44,769 nucleotides of DNA from Deltaproteobacteria bacterium (GTDB lineage Bacteria; Myxococcota_A; Polyangia; JAAYKL01). This document shows positions 1-8,012 of the stretch, one piece after another. The position numbers and the translations under genes were made by a program. The stretch lies in assembly GCA_016935665.1 (NCBI GenBank), contig JAFGQN010000007.1, positions 1 through 44,769 of the forward strand, written 5' to 3'. A model generated the notes under the pieces. It had not been told where the DNA came from. It searched no databases and worked only from the letters and a program-made list of their open reading frames with translations. The number at the start of each line of letters is the position of its first letter. Positions within the stretch are counted from its first letter, which is position 1.

Positions 1-23
1 ATCCCCGGCCGAAAACTGGTTGC

Positions 24-57
24 GGCGGCAGATAAACTACCGCCCTACAATTTTTTT
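24..57 (+). terminator. Possible rho-independent terminator
   Basis: An imperfect 8-bp stem (24-31 with 37-44, one C/A mismatch) closes a 5-base ATAAA loop and is followed six bases later by a run of seven T (51-57). It would end a + strand gene lying to the left of the window, converging on the kinase gene that ends at 112. The 6-base gap between stem and T-run weakens the call. Confidence 0.3.
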
Positions 58-111
58 CTATCAATTTCGACTTTGCGATTGCCCTGTAACGGGGGAGGCG
101 CGGCGTTGGAA

Positions 112-2148
112 TCAGGAGGCGTGCCAGGGGATGGTTGGCGCGTCGCAGGTCCATAATCCCGATTCTATAACGAAAAATAATGTTTTTCCGATGGACTCCA
201 CGGTATCGTCCGGTTCGAACAGAAGCGCGGATACGGGACACCAGTTCTGAATGGCGCGCACTTTATTGTCGATTTGCACCGGGAGCCGCAAGCGGTCCAT
301 TACTGCTGCAGTGAGGTTGGTGGGACAGATGTTTCGATGTTCCAGGGCTGTGAACAATTCCTGTCCCTTAACGCGGTCCATTCGCGACAGCAAATTGTTG
401 CGAACAAAGCCCACCAGGTCCAGTTGTACCTCCAGCACTCCCTGACGGACCTCCACACCCTCGAAAAATTCGTACTTTCCGCGATTCCAGGACAACAGGT
501 CGCCAAGGCGCTGCTCAATCTGCCCGCTGATGTGTTTGAACAGTTCCACCGCCGTCAACATGCCCAGTGCAATCAGCGTATCACCCAGATGTCCGTGAAA
601 TTTGGGCAGCAGCGCGAGGGCCATTTCCAGCTCCATGCGCTCAACGACGCCATTTTCCACCAGATATTCGCCCAGCAGTTCAGAGGATTGATTGGAGCCC
701 ACATAAACGGCCATCCCGTTGCGAACGTACACTTCCTTGCGGTGGCCATCTTTTTCACAGATCAGGGCGCCGGTGTCGCAGGCAGAGGCCACAGACAACA
801 GAATGTTGGAGGGGGATTCCATCTCCAGCAAACCGCGTCGTTTGGGCTGATTCACCACATCCCGTGTGGATGTGGGCGTGTACACCGGTAGATGTCGCAC
901 CAGTTCTTCAAAGGCCCGTGCCTCCCTGAAAAGCTGTCCGTCCGTGGAAATGAGTGTGTCCGCAGAGATTTGATCGCTGTACATGAGTTCCAAGATGTGA
1001 GCAAACGCGGTGGGGCCGATGGTCTGTTCATCGGACAGACGTGCCCAGTATATTGTTTGTCCGGGGACGTTTTCATCAAATTGCATGGTGACCGGAGTGC
1101 CATCGATGTTGAGATTCCCCAGTGCATCCACCGCTGTACTGCCATTGTCGCCGGCAATTTGAAGCCCCAGTATTTCCTTTCCCGCCAGATTTCGGGCAAT
1201 TGCGCCAATGTCCGATGTGACGTCCCGCCCGGAACGGGTTTCACTAAGAACTTTCTGAATTCTGTCGGCAAACTCAAGCCGGGATACCAGACGTCCGCTG
1301 GCTGTTTCAAACATCATCAGGGCCTCTTTGAACGCTTTGGCCGTTGGGTATCGATCGGTGGGATTGCGTGCCAGGGCGCATTCCAGAATCTGTTTGAGGC
1401 CTTTGGGGAGCATTTCTGCATTGCGTTCCAGTTTTTCCAGTCGGCCATCGCGTATATCCAGCATGACGCTTAATGGACTGGTTCCGGTAAAAAGCTGTTG
1501 TTGAATAATCAGTTCTGTCAGCACAACACCCGCGGAATAGACATCCGCCCGCATGTCAATCGGGCCTCCTTCCACTTGTTCAGGCGCCATGTATCCGTAC
1601 TTTCCTTTGGGGATTATTTCCACCGGTCGGAATCGGTTGGACTCAATTCGGGCAATACCAAAATCGCCCAGTTTAACACTGCCGTTGTACGATAAATAAA
1701 TATTGGAAGGGGAGAGATCGCGATGCACCACCTGCAAAAGCTCTCCGTTCACATCCCGCACGTTGTGGGCGTAGTCGAGCGCGGCCAACACCTGCCGGAT
1801 GATATAGATGGCCACGCCAATTCGATTTTCACCCCACAGGTCGGAGCGTTTTGCAAAACGCCAGCAGTCCAGCCCATCCACAAACTCCATCACCATGTAC
1901 AACCGGTCGTTTTCTTCTCCAAATTCGAGCACATGTACAATGTTGGGGTGATGCATGTGAGCGGCGAGTTGTGCTTCGTTTAAAAACATGGCGACGAATC
2001 GTTCATCGTTTGCCATATTTGGCAGTATCTGTTTGATTACAACAGGCGGGTCGTCAATTGGTGCGTTTATGGCCCGCGCCAGAAAAATTTCGGCCATCCC
2101 ACCGTGTGCGAGCTTTTTTTCAAGTCGGTATTTGCCAATTGTATTCAT
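112..2148 (-). CDS. Serine/threonine protein kinase with DUF4388-like C-terminal domain
   Basis: 678 aa, cytosolic: no signal peptide or membrane segment is seen. The N-terminal Hanks-type kinase domain (about residues 7-285) is intact. It has a Gly-rich loop (LAHGGMAEIF, 13-22), ATP-binding Lys39 in VVIK, alpha-C Glu58, catalytic HRDLSPSN with Asp144, DFG at 162-164 and APEQ at 188-191. The Lys usual in HRDLKPxN is Ser here, a variant familiar from myxobacterial-type kinases. A GYF-2-like segment (about 345-430) comes next. The C-terminal part (about 455-600, with NGMAVYVGSNQSSELLGEYLVENG and LGDTLIALGML segments) resembles DUF4388/PATAN domains, which occur in deltaproteobacterial signalling proteins. 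It probably phosphorylates protein partners; its targets are not visible. It is divergent from cca across about 145 bases. No strong Shine-Dalgarno precedes the ATG. Confidence 0.9.
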   Translation of the reverse strand: MNTIGKYRLEKKLAHGGMAEIFLARAINAPIDDPPVVIKQILPNMANDERFVAMFLNEAQLAAHMHHPNIVHVLEFGEENDRLYMVMEFVDGLDCWRFAKRSDLWGENRIGVAIYIIRQVLAALDYAHNVRDVNGELLQVVHRDLSPSNIYLSYNGSVKLGDFGIARIESNRFRPVEIIPKGKYGYMAPEQVEGGPIDMRADVYSAGVVLTELIIQQQLFTGTSPLSVMLDIRDGRLEKLERNAEMLPKGLKQILECALARNPTDRYPTAKAFKEALMMFETASGRLVSRLEFADRIQKVLSETRSGRDVTSDIGAIARNLAGKEILGLQIAGDNGSTAVDALGNLNIDGTPVTMQFDENVPGQTIYWARLSDEQTIGPTAFAHILELMYSDQISADTLISTDGQLFREARAFEELVRHLPVYTPTSTRDVVNQPKRRGLLEMESPSNILLSVASACDTGALICEKDGHRKEVYVRNGMAVYVGSNQSSELLGEYLVENGVVERMELEMALALLPKFHGHLGDTLIALGMLTAVELFKHISGQIEQRLGDLLSWNRGKYEFFEGVEVRQGVLEVQLDLVGFVRNNLLSRMDRVKGQELFTALEHRNICPTNLTAAVMDRLRLPVQIDNKVRAIQNWCPVSALLFEPDDTVESIGKTLFFVIESGLWTCDAPTIPWHAS

Positions 2149-2294
2149 AACTATCGTTCAGCGTTGGAAAAAGTAATAAACCGTTGACAGTTTTAGTAAA
2201 TGTAACATCTAAGTGGGGTGTGCAAAGTTTATATGGGCGATTTACAAAAAATGTGGAAGTGACTTTTAAAGACTGTACGAGGAGTGGTTTCGCG

Positions 2295-3548
2295 ATGGTG
2301 AGCACAAAATTCGATTTTCAGATTCCCGACAATGTGGTTCGGATTTGTAAAACCCTGAATGATAATGGGGAGGAAGGTTATCTCGTGGGCGGTTCGCTGC
2401 GCGATTTGATATTGGGCAAAGCGCCGGGAGACTGGGATTTGGCCACAACCGCCACCCCTGAAAAAATGATGAAACTGTTTCGTCGCGTGATTCCCACGGG
2501 AATCGATCACGGTACCGTTACAGTTTTGATAAAAGGAGAAACCTACGAAATAACCACGCTGAGGTCGGAGCAGGGGTATACGGACGGGCGACACCCCGAT
2601 TCGGTGCGATTTGTCACAAATATTGACGAAGACCTGTCAAGGCGGGATTTTACGGTGAACGCCATCGCCTGGAACCCTCTGTCGCGCCAGATATTTGACC
2701 CGTTTGGTGGGCGCGCGGATTTGGTGGCGCGGCGTATTGTGGCCGTGGGCGACGCTCGGGCCCGGTTTGAAGAAGACGGTCTGCGCATTATGCGAGCTGC
2801 CCGATTTGCAGCAACCCTCGAGTTCGAGGTGGAAGAAACCACACGGTGCGCCATTCGCGAATTTTCTCATCGACTGGAAAATGTGTCTGTTGAGCGCAAG
2901 CGAGATGAATTTCAGAAGATGCTGCTGGCCCGGCAGCCTTCTCTGGGGTTACGGATTTTATTGGAGAATGCGGTTTTCAAGTATGTGTGTCCCATCGTCG
3001 ACCAGACTGAAAAAAAGGACGACTGGACGCGCGTCCTGCAACTTGTGGACGCGGTTTATCCCGAATTTCATTTGCGTCTTGCGACACTCCTGGTGGATGC
3101 GGACGATGGGGTTCGAATCGCCTGGATGGATAGATTTTTAATTGATAAGCGAACTAAAAAACAGGTCTCCCATTTGCTTTCTTTCTTTCCTTTTTCTGTG
3201 GATGAAGCTCTTGATGAAAGGTCATTGCGTCGATTTGTATCGAGAGTCGGAAAAATTTACATGGCGGATTTTCTGCTGCTGCTGGACGCTCATGCGACTG
3301 CAGGATGGCTGGATGCAAAAAAAGTTGAGTCATTCAATCAGGCTGTCGATGCATTGGATTGGCGGAATGCGCCCTTGTCTGTGGCAGACCTGGCTGTGAA
3401 TGGTGCAGACCTGATTCGCGAGCTGCACACCGCTCCAGGTCCCCATATTGGCGATTTGCTGAATGAATTGCTGGCACACGTGATTGACACGCCTGCTGAC
3501 AATCAGAGAGACATTCTTCTGGCAATGGCACGGTCACGAAATTCTTAA
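2295..3548 (+). CDS. cca: CCA tRNA nucleotidyltransferase / poly(A) polymerase family
   Basis: 417 aa class II nucleotidyltransferase that would add or repair the 3' CCA of tRNAs using CTP and ATP. The head domain shows GGSLRDLILGKAPGDWD (residues 32-48) with the catalytic pair Asp46/Asp48. It is followed by the RRDFTVNAIAWNP motif and the DGLRIMRAARFAATLEFEVE nucleotide-recognition region. The rest is the helical body; no C-terminal HD motif is evident. I chose ATG 2295 over the upstream TTG at 2184 because GAGGAG (2279-2284) lies ten bases before it and the family fold starts just after. A TTGACA hexamer at 2184-2189 may be part of its promoter, but the -10 is poor. The gene makes sense here: tRNA-Val in this window has no encoded CCA. 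A poly(A) polymerase, or a CC- or A-only adding enzyme, cannot be excluded from sequence alone. Confidence 0.85.
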   Translation: MVSTKFDFQIPDNVVRICKTLNDNGEEGYLVGGSLRDLILGKAPGDWDLATTATPEKMMKLFRRVIPTGIDHGTVTVLIKGETYEITTLRSEQGYTDGRHPDSVRFVTNIDEDLSRRDFTVNAIAWNPLSRQIFDPFGGRADLVARRIVAVGDARARFEEDGLRIMRAARFAATLEFEVEETTRCAIREFSHRLENVSVERKRDEFQKMLLARQPSLGLRILLENAVFKYVCPIVDQTEKKDDWTRVLQLVDAVYPEFHLRLATLLVDADDGVRIAWMDRFLIDKRTKKQVSHLLSFFPFSVDEALDERSLRRFVSRVGKIYMADFLLLLDAHATAGWLDAKKVESFNQAVDALDWRNAPLSVADLAVNGADLIRELHTAPGPHIGDLLNELLAHVIDTPADNQRDILLAMARSRNS

Positions 3549-3637
3549 CAAATTGCCGCGTGTATATCCTGTTTTGATTCATATCAGAAGTTAAGTAAAA
3601 CGGATTATCGCCGAATGACTCTGTATGGGAGTGATTT

Positions 3638-5419
3638 ATGCGATTTCCAGCTGAACAGACAAGGTCGACAAAAAAATACAGTTTATTATGGTGGTTCCAT
3701 CTGAAGCGAATCCTGGCGGCGTCTTTTTTACTGCTGCATATTTCCTGTGGTACGCGAACCGGAATTAATCACGGGTGCGACAGTGATGATGAATGTCAAT
3801 TTGGATACGTTTGCCTTGAAGGTGAATGTGTGTCGTACGATGAACTGGAAGATACGTGGACGGAGGCAGATTCGAATACCTCTACCGGGACGGATTCAAC
3901 GACGGGAACCGAGTTCGAGACCGATACAACCTCGGATACGGATTCGGGAACGAACACTGGTTCGGATTTCAGCACTGATACCGGTAGTGAGACCGATTCG
4001 CCAACGGATTCTGGCAGCGAGACAGAAACCAATACCCATACGGACAGCGATACCGGAATGGACACGGAGTCTGTCACAGATTCAATTGTTGACTCCGCAA
4101 CAGATACGAATATCGACACTTTTACAGGTTCGGACAGCGAAACGACTACGGATTTCGATTCCGTAACAGGCACGGAAAGCGGAACGGAATCCGAGACTGA
4201 CTCGGATAACATGGATACGGGAACCGATCCGGATACGGGCACCGGGGCGGATACCACAGACACATCGGATACAGGGACGGATACCGACACCGGACTGGAT
4301 ACGGCTACCATTAATGCTACGGACACCGGTACTGCAGATACGGATTCCATTACGGACACGGGGGTGGATACCGGCGTGGACACGGGTGTGGATACGGGTG
4401 TGGACACAGGTGTGGATACTGAAACAATTGCGGATTCTGATTCTGATTCTGAATCCGAATCCGATTCGATTGGGGGGTGCGGCGGTATAAATGACGATAT
4501 GGATGGTGATGGATATACCGAGTTGGATGGCGACTGTGACGATTGTGATTCTGAAATTGGTCCCATGGCCCTCGAGGTGCTCGTGAACGGATACGATGAT
4601 GATTGCGATGGCAGCATTGACGAACCTGTTTTCCCCTGCGATTGTGACAGTGGGGCCGACTGGGTGGCGGGAATTGATTTATGCGATGAACGGTTTTATT
4701 TCAGTCCCTCAAAGTGGCATGCGACTTTGCAGGACCCGTCTTTGCTGGACGCGCTGTCTGTGGATCCGCATTATGGCGCTGCCGGCAATGATTTGGCGGT
4801 TTTGGCGGGGTGCAGATATACCATAATTACATCGGGAGCGATTCATACCGTTGGCCATCAGCAGGGGACCGATTGGGGGGCTTTGAGCGCTGATCCCATG
4901 CCCGTATATAATGGGTCGACTCCTTTTGTTGCGGACAATGCGTTTGCGTTTGACACGACACAATTGCGCGTGACGCTGTTTGTTCCTGCCAATGTGAGGG
5001 GCTTTTCGTTTGATTTCATTTATATGAGTACAGAATATCCGGAGTACGTGGGGGATGCATATAATGACGCCTTTTATGCCATCATTCAATCCGGCTCCAC
5101 CAATAACTGGGCCACCACCAATATCGCCTTCGACGATACGCCGGCACACAACGAGATAAGTGTGAATTCCGCCTTTTTCGAGGATCCGCCGGAAACCAGT
5201 ATTGAGGGAACCGGTTTTGATTGGGATGCAGATGCGCAGATACAGCTGGGTGGGGCAACCGGATGGTATCGCACTACGTGGCCGGTGACGCCAAACAGCG
5301 TGTTTTATTTGAAGTTTTCCATTCACGACGAGGCAGATGGCCTGTATGATTCCCTGGTGATTATCGATAATTTCAGGTGGTTGTTTACAACACCGGAAGG
5401 CACAACCTCTCAATTATAA
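3638..5419 (+). CDS. Surface lipoprotein: Thr/Asp/Ser-rich linker, MopE-like motif, choice-of-anchor L-type domain
   Basis: 593 aa. A basic N-terminus and hydrophobic stretch end in a lipobox-like LHISC, with the candidate lipid-modified Cys at residue 37; the pre-Cys region is long. Then come a short Cys-containing EGF-like patch (NHGCDSDDECQFGYVCLEGEC) and about 200 residues of low-complexity Thr/Asp/Ser/Gly sequence built on TDTG/SDSE units. A MopE-type putative metal-binding segment follows (about 279-335; DMDGDGYTELDGDCDD and NGYDDDCDGSIDE). The C-terminal ~250 residues resemble the choice-of-anchor L domains of myxobacterial secreted proteins. I infer an outer-surface protein held away from the membrane by the acidic linker. 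The start is supported by TGGGAG six bases upstream. It is likely a substrate of surface export, but that is not shown. Confidence 0.75.
   Translation: MRFPAEQTRSTKKYSLLWWFHLKRILAASFLLLHISCGTRTGINHGCDSDDECQFGYVCLEGECVSYDELEDTWTEADSNTSTGTDSTTGTEFETDTTSDTDSGTNTGSDFSTDTGSETDSPTDSGSETETNTHTDSDTGMDTESVTDSIVDSATDTNIDTFTGSDSETTTDFDSVTGTESGTESETDSDNMDTGTDPDTGTGADTTDTSDTGTDTDTGLDTATINATDTGTADTDSITDTGVDTGVDTGVDTGVDTGVDTETIADSDSDSESESDSIGGCGGINDDMDGDGYTELDGDCDDCDSEIGPMALEVLVNGYDDDCDGSIDEPVFPCDCDSGADWVAGIDLCDERFYFSPSKWHATLQDPSLLDALSVDPHYGAAGNDLAVLAGCRYTIITSGAIHTVGHQQGTDWGALSADPMPVYNGSTPFVADNAFAFDTTQLRVTLFVPANVRGFSFDFIYMSTEYPEYVGDAYNDAFYAIIQSGSTNNWATTNIAFDDTPAHNEISVNSAFFEDPPETSIEGTGFDWDADAQIQLGGATGWYRTTWPVTPNSVFYLKFSIHDEADGLYDSLVIIDNFRWLFTTPEGTTSQL
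4354..4420 (+). repeat. In-frame 12-nt tandem repeat encoding (DTGV)n
   Basis: About five consecutive near-identical 12-base units (consensus GTGGAYACSGGY) encode repeated Asp-Thr-Gly-Val within the linker of the surface lipoprotein. Units differ only at synonymous third positions (GAC/GAT, GGC/GGT). Gain or loss of a unit would keep the frame and change only linker length. Confidence 0.8.
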
Positions 5420-5422
5420 TTT

Positions 5423-6196
5423 ATGCGCTGGTTCAATTTTCTAAAAAAGCGAACGATTCAACAAGAGCGGGATTTTGCGCTGTACGACACGCATAGTCAT
5501 ATCCTGTGGGGGGTTGATGATGGCGCGTCGCAGATTGAGGATTCCGTTGCTTTTTTAAAAGCGTATGCCCGTTTGGGGTATCAGGGCGTGGTGGCGACGC
5601 CTCATTTGAACCATTGGATGTTTGAGACATTCCCTTTTGATGTCTATGAGGCGCGGTTGGCATCCATCTCATCAGATATGGAGAAAGAAGGCGTGACCGT
5701 TAAAATTGGTGGCGAAGTAATGTGTCGAGACGACTTCGTTTCCGGGTTTGACCGGGGGCTGTTTCTGGGGGTAGGTGACACCTGGCTGGTGGAGTTTGAG
5801 AATCGACCAGGATTGTTTACTCCTGCACTTGAGCAAATGGTGTTTAATTTTCGCATGGCAAATCGAACGCTGATCCTGGCCCACCCGGAGCGCTATGGCG
5901 ATGTTCAGAAAAATCCGAGCATTTTGTTGTCATTGAAAGAGCGCGGCATGCTAATGCAAATCAATCTGGGGTCTCTGGTTGGAAAAAATGGTCATCGCGC
6001 GCGACAGCTGGCGTGGATGTTTGTGGACAATGGCATGGCTGATTTGGCCGCCACAGACGTCCACCGGTTGTCGGATTTCAGTATCATTGAGTCCGCTTTG
6101 GAACGTCTTGCATATCACAATCCCGAAAAATTCAGATCACTGGTCAACGAGAATCCCGGACATGTATTCAACGGACAAAGCTACCGAATCGCATGA
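5423..6196 (+). CDS. PHP-type tyrosine-protein phosphatase, CpsB/YwqE family
   Basis: 257 aa, cytosolic. The N-terminal YDTHSHILWGVDDGA (residues 21-35) carries the His24-x-His26 metal pair. Further PHP ligands appear in VATPHLN, LAHPERY and AATDVHR. This is the signature of the CpsB/CapC/YwqE family of Mn-dependent phosphatases, which dephosphorylate bacterial tyrosine kinases controlling capsule or exopolysaccharide synthesis. No tyrosine kinase or polysaccharide genes lie nearby, so the partner must be elsewhere. The ATG follows the preceding stop by three bases without a clear Shine-Dalgarno, suggesting translational coupling to the lipoprotein gene. Length is normal for the family (about 250 aa). 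Confidence 0.85.
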   Translation: MRWFNFLKKRTIQQERDFALYDTHSHILWGVDDGASQIEDSVAFLKAYARLGYQGVVATPHLNHWMFETFPFDVYEARLASISSDMEKEGVTVKIGGEVMCRDDFVSGFDRGLFLGVGDTWLVEFENRPGLFTPALEQMVFNFRMANRTLILAHPERYGDVQKNPSILLSLKERGMLMQINLGSLVGKNGHRARQLAWMFVDNGMADLAATDVHRLSDFSIIESALERLAYHNPEKFRSLVNENPGHVFNGQSYRIA

Positions 6197-6260
6197 AGAG
6201 GACACCAGGCAGCGGATGCGCTTGCGTCCTTCGGTTGAAAATGATATCGCAATAATCGTG

Positions 6261-7085
6261 ATGACTGACAAACAAAAAAGAAAAACAGAAGCACTGGCTG
6301 CCTTCGCTGAGTTAATCGACATTATTGACACATTGCGATCTCCAGGCGGATGCCCCTGGGACAGAAAACAAACGTCAAAAACGTTGAAACCGTACTTTAT
6401 CGAGGAAACCTACGAGGCATTGGACGCAATTGATAACAATGATTTTTCCCATTTAAGAGAGGAACTTGGGGATGTGCTGTTACAGATTATGCTGCATTCC
6501 CAAATCGCATTTGAATCTGAGGAATTTCATATTGGACACGTCATTTCGGGATTGGCCAGAAAAATGATTCAGCGCCATCCCCATGTTTTTGCAGATGTTC
6601 AGGTGGATGGCGAGGCGGATGTACTGAAAAACTGGGAGCAGATTAAGGCTGAAGAGAAAAAGGACAAAGGTATTCTCGATGGCGTCCCCAGGGCGTTGCC
6701 TGGATTATTGCGTGCGTATCGCATGGGGCAGAAAGTCGGACGGGTTGGATTTGACTGGCCCAGCATAGAGGGCGTGCGTGAAAAGGTCCACGAGGAACTG
6801 GCGGAATTGCATGACGCATTGGAAGCGCAGGATGCCGATTCAATTTTTCAAGAGATGGGGGATGTGCTTTTTGCGATGGCTCAATGGGCAAGACACATCG
6901 GTGTGGACCCCGAGGATTCGTTGCGTCAGTGCTGCAATCGTTTCGGTAATCGTTTCGCACATGTGGAAAATTCAGTAATGGTGAACAACCGCTCGATTCG
7001 CGAGTACTCACTGGATGAGCTCGAGCAGCTTTGGAAGCAGGCCAAGGAAAATGAACAACTCAGAAAATTCGCGTCCGAGCAGTGA
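6261..7085 (+). CDS. mazG: Nucleoside triphosphate pyrophosphohydrolase MazG
   Basis: 274 aa. It hydrolyses (d)NTPs to NMP and pyrophosphate (house-cleaning). Two MazG repeats are visible. The first has LRSPGGCPWDRKQT, EETYEALDAI and EELGDVLLQI, giving the EExxE...ExxD Mg site. The second has EELAELHDAL and EMGDVLFAMAQWARH. FDWPSIEGVREKVHEEL links them, as in E. coli MazG. Start choice is uncertain: ATG 6261 gives a family-like N-terminus but has no Shine-Dalgarno. ATG 6216, 13 bases after AAGAGGA (6196-6202), would add 15 residues. ATG 6162 would overlap cpsB. Its 3' end overlaps the acyl carrier gene by 35 bases. Confidence 0.9.
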   Translation: MTDKQKRKTEALAAFAELIDIIDTLRSPGGCPWDRKQTSKTLKPYFIEETYEALDAIDNNDFSHLREELGDVLLQIMLHSQIAFESEEFHIGHVISGLARKMIQRHPHVFADVQVDGEADVLKNWEQIKAEEKKDKGILDGVPRALPGLLRAYRMGQKVGRVGFDWPSIEGVREKVHEELAELHDALEAQDADSIFQEMGDVLFAMAQWARHIGVDPEDSLRQCCNRFGNRFAHVENSVMVNNRSIREYSLDELEQLWKQAKENEQLRKFASEQ

Positions 7086-7338
7086 TGCTATCGAAGGCAG
7101 AATCCGGGAAATTATATCGTCCGTAACCGGGAAGCAACTCGCGGATGACGCAGACGGGTTGCAGAATCTGGGGCTCAGTTCTCTGGATAAGCTTGAAATC
7201 CTGACTCTGCTGGAGTCCGTTTTTGATGTGACCCTGACAGAGGAAGTGGCCCAGCAGTTTTCTTCGGTTTCAAGTGTCGCGCGTATCGTTTTGCGAATGA
7301 GAAATGACCGACAGGAGCATTGGCGTTTATCATTGTAA
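7051..7338 (+). CDS. Acyl carrier protein-like (phosphopantetheine) protein
   Basis: 95 aa. The central motif LGLSSLDKLEILTLLE matches the helix-2 start of acyl carrier proteins. Ser44 would be the 4'-phosphopantetheine site. The usual Asp of the DSL triad is Ser43. Helices before (IEGRIREIISSVTG) and after (VSSVARIVLRM) fit the four-helix fold. I chose ATG 7051, preceded by AAGGA at 7043-7047; it lies inside the end of mazG, so translation is likely coupled. No fatty-acid or polyketide genes adjoin it; an acyl-CoA ligase lies 5.6 kb downstream. It is probably a specialised carrier rather than the housekeeping AcpP, which normally keeps DSL. Confidence 0.7.
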   Translation: MNNSENSRPSSDAIEGRIREIISSVTGKQLADDADGLQNLGLSSLDKLEILTLLESVFDVTLTEEVAQQFSSVSSVARIVLRMRNDRQEHWRLSL

Positions 7339-7469
7339 CCACGCATTCAATCGCCGTGGCAAACGCCCTACTGAACGATGGGGCGTCAAACGCATTTCCG
7401 ATGTTTATCCTGCGACATTGCGTTTTTCTGTTATTTTCTGTTATACCCATAATTAATATAAATGAGAAG

Positions 7470-7497
7470 TTGACTTTCATTACATACTTTGGATACT
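7470..7497 (+). promoter_or_regulatory. Candidate sigma70 promoter for the envelope cluster
   Basis: TTGACT (7470-7475) and GATACT (7492-7497) are separated by 16 bases in the 242-base gap before the small lipoprotein gene. Transcription would start near 7504, leaving a leader of about 75 bases. Called by eye. Confidence 0.35.
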
Positions 7498-7580
7498 GTT
7501 TCGAAATAGTACCGGGCAATAATAGCATCCAGGGCATTATTGGTCGTATCCAATCATTTCACCTGTTTGGAGGATATTCT

Positions 7581-8012
7581 GTGTATCGTTTTTTTTCAGC
7601 TTTTACAGCGATACTCCTTCTGGGCATATCGATGGGCCTGGAAGGTTGTGCTCCTGTTGAATATTCTGTCGTCATCGTTGGCGCCTCCGATGCGATAGCG
7701 AAGGCAGAGGCGTCCGGCGCTTCCTGCACCGAGCAACAGCTGGCAGAGTTAAGCCCGGCGACGCGATTTAATGCTCTGGAGTCAGGCACCGAAGTCGCAT
7801 CCACCGAAGTGATGTCGGGCACATCTTTCGCCGGGCCGATTTGTGGCGCCCCCTACGAGTATTATCTTGCTGTGGAATACCTTAAAAAAGCGCGTGAAGA
7901 AGTGGGGTATTCTGACTACGAAGCGGCACTGGAGTACGCCAGAGAAGCAAGGAAGTATGCGCAGTTGGCCAGAGAAATAACGGTGAATTCGAGCGGGGGG
8001 AGCGGAAGATGA
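7581..8012 (+). CDS. Small lipoprotein, DUF4398-like
   Basis: 143 aa from GTG 7581, chosen because GGAGG (7569-7573) lies seven bases upstream and it gives a clean lipoprotein signal (YRFFSAFTAILLLGISM, then LEGC, Cys near residue 20). An upstream ATG at 7320 would put the signal in mid-protein. The mature part has a helical C-terminus (EYYLAVEYLKKAREEVGYSD and EAALEYAREARKYAQLA) that looks like DUF4398, a helical domain found in small envelope lipoproteins often encoded beside OmpA. The gene overlaps the OmpA gene by four bases (ATGA), so the two are probably co-translated and act together at the outer membrane or peptidoglycan. No enzymatic motif is seen. Confidence 0.7.
   Translation: MYRFFSAFTAILLLGISMGLEGCAPVEYSVVIVGASDAIAKAEASGASCTEQQLAELSPATRFNALESGTEVASTEVMSGTSFAGPICGAPYEYYLAVEYLKKAREEVGYSDYEAALEYAREARKYAQLAREITVNSSGGSGR

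Noticed and set aside
3796-4617. 273-codon open frame on the minus strand, Ser/Val-rich
   Set aside because: It is the mirror image of the Thr/Asp repeat coding region; a skewed repeat keeps the antisense frame open. No RBS or family match.
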